The position numbers were made by a program, and so were the translations under genes. DNA of 64,000 nucleotides, taken from NCBI GenBank assembly GCA_031841125.1, contig CM063114.1, positions 47,761,574 to 47,825,573 of the forward strand, given 5' to 3'. Numbering within the stretch: position 1 is the first letter of the stretch; every line of letters begins with the position of its first letter. Source of the DNA: Acanthococcus lagerstroemiae. Its lineage: Eukaryota; Arthropoda; Insecta; Hemiptera; Eriococcidae. Under the pieces are notes generated by a model. That model did no database searches. It saw nothing but the letters and a program-made list of their open reading frames with translations, and was not told where the DNA came from. This document shows positions 1 to 10,398 of the stretch, piece by piece.

Positions 1-69
1 AGGGTGGTAAGTTTTATATGAAAAGTAAAGTACACTTGAAACTACCTCGCTTAATCATTGAGATTTTGT

Positions 70-140
70 AAAAAAAAAAAAAAAAAAAAAAAAATTATTA
101 TTTATTATTATTATTATTATTTTTTTTGGCGGGGGGGGGG
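70..140. repeat. Low-complexity poly-A, TTA repeat, poly-T and poly-G run
   Basis: A run of about 25 A is followed by TTA/TTATTA repeats, a short T run and ten G. No coding signal is visible. The run could be the eroded tail of a retroelement, but nothing beside it confirms that. Confidence 0.9.
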
Positions 141-429
141 CTATAGCTTCATATCCCCTTCCTTGGTTGCGCCTATGCGGTGACATGCCGAATCCCACTT
201 CTTTGGCAGAATGTTTAAAGTCGAGTTGCTGTGTCAGCATAAACTTTTGGGATCAAATTGTGCATTAAATTTGATGTAGCTTTCTGTCCAAAAGTCGATG
301 TTAGCATTGTATTTTGACATTTGTGTCAAATTCTATATTAGATTCCACAACAATGTTGTGGTGACAGATTTTGAATGTTGACAAAAGAGTTGATATTTTT
401 GTATCAACTGTGTTTCAAGGGCACTAATG

Positions 430-1350
430 TACAGTGTGCCGTGTTTATTCATTATTTTATAACTGACATCATTGTACAGCATTTATTCATGAACTTGAAA
501 TTGACATCACTGCACAGTGTTTATCCATGAATTGAAAACTGATATCACTGATGTGCTGCAGTGTGTATTTATGAACTGAAAACTGACATTACCATAGAAC
601 ATGTATTCATGAACTGAAAACTAACATCACTAATGTGCAATGTATAATGTATATTTGTAAACTGAAAACTGACATCAGTGTACAACATTCCCTGATGAAT
701 TGAAAACTGGATATCACTGATGTGCAATCTGCAATGTACAATGTATATTTGTAAACTGAAAACTGACATCAGTGTACAACATTCCCTGATGAATTGAAAA
801 CTGGATATCACTGATGTGCAATCTGCAATGTACAATGGGTATTTGTGAACTGAACACTGACATCACTGTACAACATTTATTCATCAGCTGAAAACTGGTA
901 TTGTACATGCTTTATCCATATAGAGACTGACATCACTGTGTAGTCTTTATTCATATAACTGATGTCACTGTATCACACTTATTGATGAATTGAAAACTGA
1001 TATTGTACATTGCTTATCCATATAGAAATTGACATCACTGTGTAGTGTTTATTCAGAAAACTGATATGACTGTACAACATTATTTATTGATGTATTGAAA
1101 ACTGAACATCACTAATGTACAATTTACAATGTGCATTTATGAACTGAACACTGACATCACTGTGTAGTGTTTATTCATAAAACTGACATCACTGTACAAT
1201 GTTTATTGATGGATTGAAAACTGATATTATACATTGCTTATCCGTATAGAAACTGACATCAGTGTGCAGCTTTTATTCATAAAACTGACATCACTGTACC
1301 ATGTTTATTTGTGAACTGAAAACTGACATGACTGTGCATCGTTTATTTGC
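430..1350. repeat. AT-rich degenerate tandem satellite, ~40-48 bp unit
   Basis: The phrase AACTGAAAACTGACATCAC, with TGTACAACATTTATTCAT-like spacers, recurs roughly every 40-48 bp. A nearly identical block of about 95 bp is doubled around 660-850, a local higher-order unit. Short open frames on the minus strand here merely translate the repeat and are not genes. Confidence 0.9.
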
Positions 1351-1359
1351 TTGTACACG

Positions 1360-2390
1360 GAATGATTTTTGAGCTAGGTTGAATATACTGTAGGTACTCC
1401 ATTGCTTTGCAATATTTAACATTGCCATGTACTTTCAATTCTGATGTATTAGCTTAATGGTGCTTCATCAGATTACGTGTGGTCCAAGTCTTAGATACTA
1501 CCGCTGTGCATGAAGTTTAGTGGGAGAACTACTCGGTGGTTGGGTGATGAGAACTGAGGTAACAGTTGAGTGGCATACCACAAAAAAATACCTACTTACA
1601 TCTTCCATCAGTCCTCCGTGCTTCATATTGAATGCGGTCTGCTGTGTGATCAGCATTTGCTTCAGTTCATTAATAATCTACCGCAACTAGCAGATTGAAT
1701 AGTTTCTCCTGGAGATCCGTGGAGATGACTATCAAGTCACTAATTCAAGCAGATTCAATTGTCCTGCAAGGTCGATGAAGCTCACGAATTCAGTTTGCAA
1801 TATTTTATGTGCTTGTACTGTGTATTCCCAGACCCGGAAATTTTTTTTTTCTTGAATTTATTTCTATATGATCGAGTTTTCGGTTTCATGTTTTTTTCTT
1901 CTTCTTTGTTGCAGGTGAGTATATCTTACACATACGTATGCATACTGTGAGCATGAACCGATCTGTAAGTACTAAACCGAGTGATTTGTGTTGTTTCGGG
2001 TATTCTGTGTTACTTGCATAATTTTATAAAGGACGTATCCATTTCATATCTAGTGAAACTGTTTGCCAGTACATTGTTAGTATACATTCCTCACTAGGTT
2101 AGAAATAAAATCGATACGATGGCTAGAAATTCTTGATTACACTTAGGGAGGCATGCCATATCATCCTGTTTTTCTGGCGGAGGGGGCAAATTGACGATGT
2201 TGACAATATTCGGTAATATGTCAGTAATTATAAGGTGGACGTGAGGATTTTCTTCGATATTTTTAATTTTCTTCCAAATTTTCCGCGTTTGAACTTGATG
2301 CACTTGTGCACTTTGTTTTCTATTCAACCCCCTCCCCTTATTTGGCCTTTTTAGAGTTAGTCAGTCCCTATTGTGAACACTAAGACGATT
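1360..2390. other. Apparently unique non-coding DNA
   Basis: No transposon protein, long inverted repeat or tandem array is visible. The only structured element is the splice-site-like motif near 1891-1920, listed separately. Short open frames here resemble no family I know. Confidence 0.5.
1891..1920 (+). promoter_or_regulatory. Candidate recursive (ratchet) splice site
   Basis: A pyrimidine tract of about 20 bases ends in GCAG, followed directly by GTGAGT, so a strong 3' splice site abuts a strong 5' splice site at 1914/1915. This juxtaposition is the signature of zero-nucleotide exons used in recursive splicing of long insect introns. The motif is seen directly. Its use, and the host gene whose intron this would be, are inference. 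A short real exon or chance are alternatives. Confidence 0.35.
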
Positions 2391-2930
2391 CAAAAAAACT
2401 GAAATTACTGAAGTGTGTAAAGACACCAGTGTTGAGAAGACTGAAGAATCAACTAAACAGAATAAACTATGAAAACAGTTTAGTCTTCTTCAGATCTTCA
2501 ATCTTCGTAGTTCTGTCAGTGTTCTTAGTCTATTGAGAGTTTTCCCTATCTTTATAGTCTTCTCTGTCTTCAATGTCTTTTCAGCTTCTTCAAGTTTTTC
2601 ATTTTTTCCTATCGTTCAGTACTTTTTGTTTTCCTTCTTTTAATTGTCTTTTTTCTACTATTTTCAACTCCCCTGTCCCCCAGTAAGTAAATGGCTGTGG
2701 TTGAGAGTAAAATTTAAAAAAAGAACCGTTTGAGTTTGGAAAATCCTTTCAGTGTTTTCAATATTTTCATTTTTTATTTTTTCCCTGTATTGAATTATTT
2801 TAATTTTTTCTGTGTTTTCATTCATTAGTCTTCCAAGTCTTTTGGCATTTTCAATATTTTATTTTCTTACAGTTGTTTCAATTTTTTCTAGGTTCCTTAG
2901 TTTTTAGTTTAGTAAGATTCTCAGTTTTCT
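2390..2930. repeat. Degenerate pyrimidine-rich TTTTCA/GTCTTC repeat stretch
   Basis: The plus strand is dominated by short phrases such as CTTTTCA, AGTCTTC and TTTTTCAATATTTT without a fixed period. It looks like a decayed minisatellite. No gene is visible. Confidence 0.5.
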
Positions 2931-3242
2931 AATGTTAAAAAATAAGGTTTTTTTTTTTGAAAAATTTGATTTGGGAAAATTGCATGTTGAGTGCGCGGGT
3001 ATAACCGGCGAAGCGAGAAAAAAAATCGAATGTTGTGTTACTCCTTATTTATTTCCTTTTATGTAAGAATTCAAGGTTTTTTATGGTGAAAAGGGTTGAA
3101 AATTTGTGATGACGAGAAGTGTAGAGAGAGGGGTGAGAGGGATGGTAGGAGATTGGGAGTAGGAGAGAGAGGGAGATGGGGAAGTGAGTGAGACAGATGC
3201 GCACGAGGAAGAAAGACAAAATTACAACTGGTCTCGTATTCT

Positions 3243-3535
3243 CAAGGTGACCATTTTCTGGAAAACTGGGAAAAGTCAGGGAATGTGAGCACACCTGGAG
3301 AAGTTAGTGAAAAGTCAAGGAATTCTGAAAGAAAATCGACAGGAAGAAAAAACAAAAAGTTAAGGAATTTTGAAAATAATTTTATGATTTCAAATCATTG
3401 TATAATTTTCTCTGTCAGATTCAATTCAATCTTCTTTTTTTTTAAATAATTCGTTTGTTATGGAAAAATTGGAAAATGAACTGAAAAAATGTGGAGAAGT
3501 CAGAGAATTTTTTGGAGGAAAACCTGGCCACCCTG
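3243..3535. mobile_element. Short TIR element, CAGGGTGGCC-type, possible TATTCT target duplication
   Basis: The right end reads TGGCCACCCTG and the left end CAAGGTGACC, giving an imperfect inverted repeat around 293 bp. TATTCT lies on both sides (3237-3242 and 3536-3541). The interior repeats phrases such as GGAAAAGTCAGGGAA and GGAGAAGTCAG. The ends resemble non-autonomous hAT-like elements, but 6 bp is shorter than the usual 8-bp hAT duplication, so the superfamily is unsure. Confidence 0.5.
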
Positions 3536-3969
3536 TATTCTGGTTATTATTTCTTAGTCATTTTTCAAATTTATTAGGTTTATTTTTCCATTTTTTCCCT
3601 TCTGAATTTTCAAGTGGTCACCGTACTGTTGTTCTTCTTAACCTTTTCAGTTTGTATTTTTATCTTTCCACTTTTTATAGTTTTCTTATTCTCCATATTC
3701 CTTTGATGCTACTTTACTCGTAGTTCATGCATAGTAGAGAATATTCAGTAAGTTCACCGAACAGGAGCATCAAAGTTTAGAGAAAGAGGCGACTTTCGTC
3801 CGCGACGATAGACATCTTGTCCGTAGCGAAAGCAGCGATATCCACGACTATGGACAAACAGCTTTAAGAATTTACTTTTCTGAGGAATTAGTTAAAATTG
3901 TGTTATCACTTGTGCCAATGACCACGATCCGGCACCGAGGTCGTGTTCAAGGATCGAAGTTGTAAATTG

Positions 3970-4212
3970 CCATTTAATGAATTAAAACTCACATTTGCCG
4001 TTCTACGTACTTCAAGGGCGCAAATAGGCGAAATACTATACACGGGTGCAGGATTATCTTTGCTGCGCCTGTAAATGTGCGATATGTGTAACATACTCTA
4101 CGTTCACAGGCGCAGCAAAGATATTCCTGCACACGTGTACAGTAGTTTGCCTATTTGCGCCCTTGAAGTAAAATGGCAAATGTGAGTTTTGATTCTTTAC
4201 CCTTCATTTCAT
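3970..4212. repeat. Long inverted repeat (foldback), arms ~100 bp
   Basis: The left arm (about 3970-4078) and right arm (about 4107-4212) are near reverse complements. Matching phrases include CAGGCGCAGCAAAGATA, GCCTATTTGCGCCC and GGCAAATGTGAGTTTT. The loop is about 30 bp. Transcription from either side would give a long hairpin. It may be a foldback MITE or a hairpin-RNA source. No flanking duplication was identified. Confidence 0.8.
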
Positions 4213-4754
4213 TATCTTCGCACCAGTTAAGAATTGACTACGGCAATGGACTGAAAGCCCTGGTAACAGAACTTGCGTCATCCCTTCTGGGAACGCGAAG
4301 TTACTGACAGCAAATTGAATTTCTGAACCTATACGTCCAATCTTTCTGAATAATGATATCATTTTATTGGGGAAAAACAACTTGAAATAGAATTGATTAA
4401 AAAAAATAACTGATGTTGAGAAAAGATGGTAACTTACATAATGATGGATACCTCTTTATGCTTTTTCCATTCAATGGTAATTGTTCTGTCTAATAAATTG
4501 GATTGGTGGAATTTGTTGTGGATGTTCTCGTATAACCCGGAATACCTCCCTCCCCCAAAAAATGTGTACAAACTTAATGTTCAAAATTTCTGTTTCCCCT
4601 ATGTAGCCCATTTTTGGGCGTAGGCCTCCACGCGCGTTTCCCACGTCTCTCTTTCCTTAGCCTCGATTTCTCATTTCTGCCCCCATTCTTTTACTGCATC
4701 ATCCCAGCATCTGATGGCTGGTCTACCTCTAGTACATTTACCCTTCCTGAGTGT

Positions 4755-5095
4755 TCATTCCATAAGTTTTCTTGCCCATCTCCCCTCTCGTCTCGTTAGG
4801 TCTCCCGCATATTTCCCTTTAAATGTTTTGATGGTGTATCCTATATCACGTATCCCCGAATCCTTCCTAATTTTTTCCTTCTTGACTCCCAGGATGCTCC
4901 TCTCCACGGCCTTCTGAGTAGTCCGAAGCTTCTCCATACTGGCTTCAGTAGTAGCCCATCTTTGACATCCGTATGTTAGTGTAGGGAGGGTAGGGCTTTT
5001 CCATATTTTTAATTTGAAGTCTCTTGGAATTTTCCCTTCAAACCTGTTTTTATTCATCCAGCAATTTTTCCAGTCCTTGTTTACTCTCTTAGAAA
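4755..5095 (-). pseudogene. RTE LINE ORF2 C-terminal segment
   Basis: About 113 codons read open on the minus strand, beginning upstream of the first Met at 5057. The segment includes KDWKNCWMNKNRFEGKIP and then TLTYGCQRWATTEAS, the conserved stretch that follows the reverse transcriptase in RTE/BovB-like LINEs. A stop after RREGRWARKLME interrupts the frame, which then continues in the same family pattern towards 4614. The homology call rests on the YGCQxWA motif and the spacing of conserved hydrophobic and basic positions. No enzyme activity is expected. Confidence 0.85.
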
Positions 5096-5140
5096 TTTGA
5101 TGTTTTAATTGAGGAGTAGACTCACAAAGTGCACTTAGTC

Positions 5141-5468
5141 CAGGGACGTACCAATGAGGGAGATTCCCCCCCCCGTAGGAAATTTTTTACTTAGCAGTTG
5201 GGAAAATTGACATCTCACTCAGCCGAAGTTGGGAAATTTCGATAAATCAAATGTTTTTTCTCCCCCTCCTTTTTCTCTCCTTGATATTGGGGAATTTTGA
5301 GTTGAGAAGTTGTAAAAATGCAACAGTTGGGTATTTTGAATTAAAAAGTTGGGAGAATCCAACAAGTCAGGTTTTTTTCCTGCTTTGACCCTTGGAAATT
5401 TTGAGTTGAATCAGTTGGGACTTTCACATCCCCCCCCCCCCAAGGAAAAACTCTTCGGTACGTCCCTA
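5141..5468. mobile_element. hAT-like MITE, TIR YAGGGACGTACC
   Basis: The left end CAGGGACGTACC matches the reverse complement of the right end GGTACGTCCCTA. The flanks ACTTAGTC (5133-5140) and ACTTCGTC (5469-5476) agree at 7 of 8 bases, as expected of an 8-bp hAT target duplication. The 328-bp interior has C-tracts near both ends and no coding capacity. It sits inside the RTE fragment and so is younger than it. Confidence 0.85.
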
Positions 5469-6039
5469 ACTTCGTCCAAAACACAATCTTATAGAAAATT
5501 GGGAAAAAAAGTTATTTCTATTCGTGAACTAACGTAGGTAGCACAACGAAACATAGAATTGTGATTATTCGAGTTAAAATATGTGGTCAACTCTTAAAGC
5601 TTTCGATTTGTTCCGGCAGATAGCATCAATAACTCTTTTTTTTTTCCTTGACTGAGGGCAGATTGGGAATTCACTCCTCAATGTGAAAGTAATGGTTTAT
5701 CTCAGACTTGTTGTATTATTACTCCTTCAATCTTGATTTCTTCACTCTTTTTCTTTGATAAGATTCTTGTTTTTTTCTGAATTTAGGGATAGTCGTACCT
5801 CCTGTTCTCTTCCTGCGAATTCGTCCACCATCTCTTGCTACTCTTTGAGCTTTGGGCAATAATTACTGCATCGTCGGCGAATCTGAGGTTGGTCAATCTG
5901 TCCCCATCGATTTTTACCCCCTTCTGTAACCAAATATTCTCAGTTTCTGGAGAACGAACCTAACGCGGCGGAAAACGTGGTTGAGGATTTTTGAGAATTT
6001 CAGATGTCTAGGGAATTTGAGAAATGACGATTTCTGAGT

Positions 6040-7250
6040 ACTCTGATGTGGCAGCCTTGTTTCCAGTTATAACGGTCTGGCGCCAACTGCGAACTTACGT
6101 ACAAACGAGCGAACGACTGGGCGAGGGTTGAGATCTAAATGGAGCGGTTCTCGGGACGCTGACGATTTCGCGAGCTCCATCTGCCCCGAGCTTTCGCCGT
6201 CTCGAGTCGTATAATAAACGAAGTAATTAGCTCCCTTCTCGCCAGATATGAAAACGCGGCCGCCTGCTCCGGAAGGCGAAAAAGAAAAAGTAGTCACTAA
6301 TAGTAGCTGTGTAGTAGGAAAAAAAAAAAAAAAAAGTAATGAAAAAGTTTCGATCGAGGTAGTACCCCCTTCGATATATTTATTTAAATTTCTACACAGC
6401 CAACGCGAGAAAATTGGGTCACTAAAAACATCGATTGACCGCAGTGAGAAACACTGTTCCTCGTAAACGGTGCACCTAATGATGTATAGTAATCTTATAA
6501 GTAATGTCGAGCACGGTGGGGGGGGGGTGGAAGTTTTTTATAATATAAACGCGAGCGTGTAATATGGGGAAAAGAAGTTGGTGATGAAAGTGTACCGGCG
6601 TTATTACATGATATTATTATTATGAATTGAAACAGTGCGTATATAGTCGATTCATCAAGTGTGTACCCGGCCAAAGAAAAGGCTGTTGGTGACGTTTGAA
6701 AAGTGGCGCAGTCTGCACGCGAAATATCGTCTCACGCGGAATTTCTTTTGGGTAAAACTTGTTGTTTTTCGGTTCGCCTTCGCCATCGCCGCTCTCAAGC
6801 GTGCCCAATTTTCTGGATGCTTATCGATTCCTATGTATAGATATACGTGTACACAATTTTGGTCGATTTATGGTCGCAGGTCGGAGCCGACTGGATGGTG
6901 TGTGCAGTCGAGTGTGCCGAGTCGAAGAAACGCTTCTTTTTCTTGCTTTTTCTTTTTCGGCCCCGCATAAATGGGTTTCGCCGTTCGTCGTTTTCTCTCT
7001 CTCTCAATTTTCGAAATTATGAGCCTATATAGTGTTTTGTCAACAACTCCATTTTCTGTGTATGTGCGATTGCGAGACGTGTATCGTGTAATGGTCGTTG
7101 GCGGCAGGATCTGCGGTGTAGGTGTGTGCCATTGTGGCGGTGCGCTTGCTTTATCACGAGTTGAAATAGCAATTTTTTTTACTGTTATTCGTTTAAGCCG
7201 ACGGCACAGCACGGTATAACGCTTTAGTATGCATGCCATTCTGTGTATAC
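6040..7250. other. CpG-rich unique DNA, no recognisable gene
   Basis: This stretch has many more CG dinucleotides than its surroundings and no TE signature. Overlapping open frames of 60-123 codons on both strands resemble no protein family I know. It may be a regulatory or 5'-untranslated region of a host gene. A G-run at 6518-6527 and an A-run near 6319-6336 are simple repeats. Confidence 0.35.
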
Positions 7251-8200
7251 AGGGTGATCACCCCGCATATTAAATCCTGTAGGAGGAAAGTTGTCGAAAT
7301 TTTGCCATTTTTGTTACCCTAATTTGAGACCGGAAATTGATAGCGCATGGTCTCGATTGGCTTCAGTCGAATTTTGAATGTGTGTGGTCGTTCCGATTTC
7401 GAGGGAGGGTGGCCCGAAGTTGAAGCTGTTGAACTTATCCTCCAGTTTGTCGATTAGGGAAGAGCTGAAGAGCTGCTGCTCTTTATTTACTGTCGCAAAT
7501 CGAAGCGAGAACAGATGACGCAGCAATGCGCGTCCGGCTTCCAGCGTACGGTGTGATGAATTGATGAAGTAGACACTTTTTCGGTAGCATGTCTGTCAAC
7601 ACTGTTCTCCTCTTTCTCGACGTCCAACTCGAGACCAGTTCTGTAGCTGAACATGCTGCACGGTGGCAGAAGCAGTGTTATTAGACATAACAAAACGAAA
7701 TGACGGAATGACCAATTGAATTTTCAAAATTTTGTCGTATGGTAAAACCTTAAATCGTTTTTTGTCAGGACCATTTCATCAATGACACAACAAAAAAATT
7801 AATTCAATGACAAAACAAACTGACAAAAGATTATGTTGTGACATTTCGTCAGCGATTAAATGGTAAACTATGCTAAATGACCTAATAATTGGTGATTGAC
7901 TATGCTAAGCGGCATTGCCATTGACAGTTGATTATGCTTTGTTTTGTGATGACCCGAGGACTGCAGAAAAACCACACTGGTAAAAGTAGTCCTCGAGTCA
8001 ATACAAATCATATGTCATAAGAAAATAAAAAAATAAATAGGTAGTATTATAGAAAAAAGCAACGTGACAAAAAGGAAGACAAAATTACAAAATAATTTTG
8101 TCAGGGCATAACAAAACCATGAAAAATATTTTATTTAAATTTCTTCATGTTGCAGTCATGTCTAGAACCTAATTTTGCTGCGTTCTTTTACGACGCGTAC
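7250..8200. other. Uncharacterised DNA bordered by a TIR-like end and an LTR
   Basis: It opens with ACAGGGTGATCACCCC at about 7249, which resembles a transposon terminus, but no matching right end is visible. Minus-strand frames at 7314-7526 and 7487-7693 are unrecognised. From about 7690 to 8110 the phrase TGACAAAA and variants recur, a weak degenerate repeat. The last part (up to 8203) would be internal sequence of the LTR element whose LTR starts at 8226, but no gag or pol motif is visible. Confidence 0.35.
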
Positions 8201-8203
8201 TGT

Positions 8204-8224
8204 CGAATCCCACTTCTGACACCA
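8204..8224 (-). other. Primer binding site, tRNA-Leu-like
   Basis: Read on the minus strand, the base after the LTR end is followed by TGGTGTCAGAAGTGGGATTC. This complements the 3' end of a leucine tRNA (acceptor CCA, discriminator and T-arm). Its place directly next to the LTR shows that internal DNA of this element lies towards lower coordinates. The tRNA assignment relies on memory of eukaryotic tRNA-Leu 3' ends. Confidence 0.75.
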
Positions 8225-8225
8225 A

Positions 8226-8491
8226 TGTAACGGAATTCGCACCGAAAAACGCACGAAAACCCGTAATAACGACTTTATTCCACACAAACACAAAACGGTA
8301 GCTAATTCGCTTTGAAACGCACAATTTATCGCATACAAAACTAGATTAGACGGAGACGGCTAGGGGCCTTTATATACCCCGGCGTTATCGGGGAAACTCC
8401 TTATCGCTCTCGTTATCGATCTTATATTCTGCTGCTCCAAACGTGTCGATCTTTCTTCGCTTATCTCGAATGTTCGGGAGCGTTCGCCACA
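8226..8491 (-). mobile_element. Gypsy-like LTR, copy A (with adjacent PBS)
   Basis: This 266-bp repeat starts TGTGGCGAACG and ends GTTACA on the minus strand. It shares its sequence with three other copies (20135-20424, 21613-21878, 23887-24142). It carries a TATA-like GTATATAAAGG box and a downstream AATAAAG polyadenylation-like signal. A primer site abuts its 3' end, so this copy is a 5' LTR with a stub of internal DNA, not a solo LTR. No matching target duplication is visible because the other end is missing. Confidence 0.85.
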
Positions 8492-8618
8492 TATATTCCG
8501 CATTAAAAAATATGGAAAATTTGATTTTTGACAATTTTCCAAAAGTTACCAAGAATGCATCGTCTTATATGGTTGAGAAATTTTTATTTTATTTTATTTT
8601 AAATTTGTTTATTTTTTG

Positions 8619-8670
8619 AGGTGGTGCCGACAACAGTCCGTAGACCAATTACCGCCGACACCACCTTTAC
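8619..8670. repeat. Inverted repeat in LINE 3' region
   Basis: AGGTGGTGCCGAC at the left and GCCGACACCACCT at the right can pair to form a stem of about 12 bp with a loop of about 25 bases. It lies just before the A-rich tail (minus strand), where LINEs often carry a structure recognised by their own reverse transcriptase. That role is inference. Confidence 0.6.
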
Positions 8671-8743
8671 AAAATAATTTCACTTAAGATTAAAGACAAT
8701 AATTTGTTTACTAGAATACAAAACTAAGAGTATAGTATTTATA

Positions 8744-8798
8744 TTCATTCATTCATTCATTCATTCATTCATTCAATCATTCATTCAATCATTCATTC
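8744..8798. repeat. (ATTC)n microsatellite
   Basis: About thirteen ATTC units, with two ATTCA-ATC imperfections, lie in the 3' region of the Jockey-like LINE. Confidence 0.95.
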
Positions 8799-8840
8799 GT
8801 ATTCTTTATTTCATTTTTCTTCTCACCTTTTGCTCATTTC

Positions 8841-9311
8841 CTAATCTTTAGCCTGCAGGATGGTCTTACGGAAATTATTCCTGGACTGGTAAAATATGTC
8901 AAGGTCCGGACAGCTCAAACACAGTCTATTATATTGATCCAATGCTCTGGATAAGACACTGTTTCCCAGGATATCCGTACGTTTGGATGGGGTGCGGAAC
9001 GTTTGCATGGACCGGCTGTTAGCCCTAGGTACCCATAGATTGATTTTTGAGAGGAGTTCTGGCTCCACAACTCTGCACCGCATCAGGTCGTAGAGGAATA
9101 ATAAGGAAATTGTCCTACGCCTTGCCTCCAATGAATGCATTTCGAAGCCCTGCAACAATTCCTCATATCCCATACCAGACGGGTAGTATTCAAAAGTCTT
9201 GTAAACGAGAAATTTGAGGAATCTTTTCTGTATTGATTCCAGAATTCCGGAAAGCGTTATAGACGAAGGGTACCACACTAACACCCCAAATTCCAGTAAC
9301 GAGCGTACCAA
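8841..9311 (-). pseudogene. Jockey-like LINE ORF2 C-terminal domain
   Basis: This 156-codon frame begins MVRSLLEFGVLVWYPS, the typical region after the reverse transcriptase in Jockey/CR1 LINEs (LVRSxLEYGxxVWxP). It continues with LESIQKRFLKFLVYK and ends ILQAKD at a stop. It is continuous with the upstream segment (minus strand) through 9312-9560, where TFKYHTAQLTKQARRRVGF-like sequence is readable with one in-frame stop. The product would be part of the LINE replication protein. This copy is broken. Confidence 0.88.
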
Positions 9312-9562
9312 AGTAAAATAAAGGACCCTTAGGGTTTGAATTTGTTTAAGGTTTTAGGAATTTCTGATGATAAATCCTACTACCCTCCTTCTTGCCTGCT
9401 TAGTGAGTTGCGCTGTATGATATTTAAAAGTTACATTGCTATCCAGAAATACGCCCAGATCCCTAACTGTTGCAATCTCCCTTAGCCGCATATTGTTTAT
9501 CATGTAGGTGTGACTTATTGTTCTTACTGTATTTCTAGTGTATGTTATTTTTTCACATTTTT

Positions 9563-10342
9563 CTACATTGAAGGTAAATGATTTTCCTCACTCCATTCTG
9601 CTATTGAGTTTAGATCGTTTTGTAGTTGATAACACTCTTCCTTACGTTCTATACTACGGTAAATCTTCATGTCATCCGCGTACAGCAGGACATTCGAGTG
9701 CCTGACACTTTTCTCTATGTCATTAATGAAAATCACAAATAGCAGTGGACCCAGATTTGACCCTTGAGGAATCCCTGATGGGCATGGGAAAGAATACGAC
9801 TCTGCATCTTTGTACCCAACGTATTGGGTTCTGCCCGTCAGGTATGACTGCATGAAACGTATGGCTTGTGCATTAAATCCCATTTCCGTCATTTTTGTTA
9901 TCAGAAGGGAGTGATTTACCTTGTCGAACGCTTTCCGGAAGTCTGTGTAGATTGTATCGACCTGCACCCCTCTGTCAATATGCTCCGACAGGCATTGAGC
10001 GAAAGAGGCCAGGTTTGTTTGTACTCCTCTGCCCCGACGGAATCCATGCTGTGCGTTTATTATTTGGCTGTCCACCTGAACGTATATTTGGCTTTGTAAT
10101 ATTGACTCGAAAATTTTTGCAGGTACTGGGATAAGTGCAATTGGTCTATGATTTGTGATATCCATGGTGTTCTTTCCCTTGGGAATTGGTGCTATTTTGG
10201 ACACAGCCCAACGTTTAGGAAATCTCCCAGACTGTAAGGACAGGTTGTAAATATAGGCTAGGGGGGCTGAGAGTAGTTCCCGGAGTCCCTTGTAAACATA
10301 TGTAGGTATTCCGTCTGGGCCTAATGACTTCTTAGCTTTCAT
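9563..10342 (-). pseudogene. Jockey-like LINE reverse transcriptase domain
   Basis: This 259-codon frame carries the LINE reverse transcriptase motifs in order: KSLGPDGIP near the start, IAPIPKGKN and HRPIALIPVPAKIFE, HGFRRGRG, then TDFRKAFDKVNH (motif A aspartate), GIPQGSNLGPLLF (motif B) and LLYADDMKIY (motif C, catalytic YADD). The active-site residues are intact, but the frame is broken at about 10343-10398 on the 5' side and at 9563 on the 3' side. The domain order and the LRELLSAPLAYIYNLSLQSG segment fit Jockey/CR1-type elements. Opposite-strand open frames at 9866-10134 are shadows. Confidence 0.93.
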
Positions 10343-10398
10343 CTTTTTGATGGCGAGTTAGACATCATTTTTGGTGATATGGTGTAATCGGATCGTCC

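Larger units (their letters stand above)
4614..5960 (-). mobile_element. RTE-type LINE, 3' part, interrupted by a MITE
   Basis: The minus strand carries remnants of an RTE reverse transcriptase and its C-terminal region. Near 5820-5945 an FADDAVIIAQ motif (palm motif C) is readable. At 4755-5095 a segment containing TLTYGCQRWATT is the typical RTE region after the RT, followed by a tail with GRPAIRCWDDA near 4650-4740. A hAT-like MITE (5141-5468) splits it. Frames are broken by stops and shifts, so the copy is dead. The endonuclease part is absent. Confidence 0.85.

Noticed and set aside
150..215. Tract GAATCCCACTTCT near 188-200 resembling the tRNA-Leu primer site of the LTR at 8.2 kb
   Set aside because: The CCA-adjacent part does not match and no LTR end adjoins it, so a short chance or degraded match is as likely.
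680..702. CTGATGA followed by GAAAAC in the satellite (also near 786-808), resembling a hammerhead core
   Set aside because: Only three bases separate the two boxes, so no stem II can form, and no stem I or III pairing is present.
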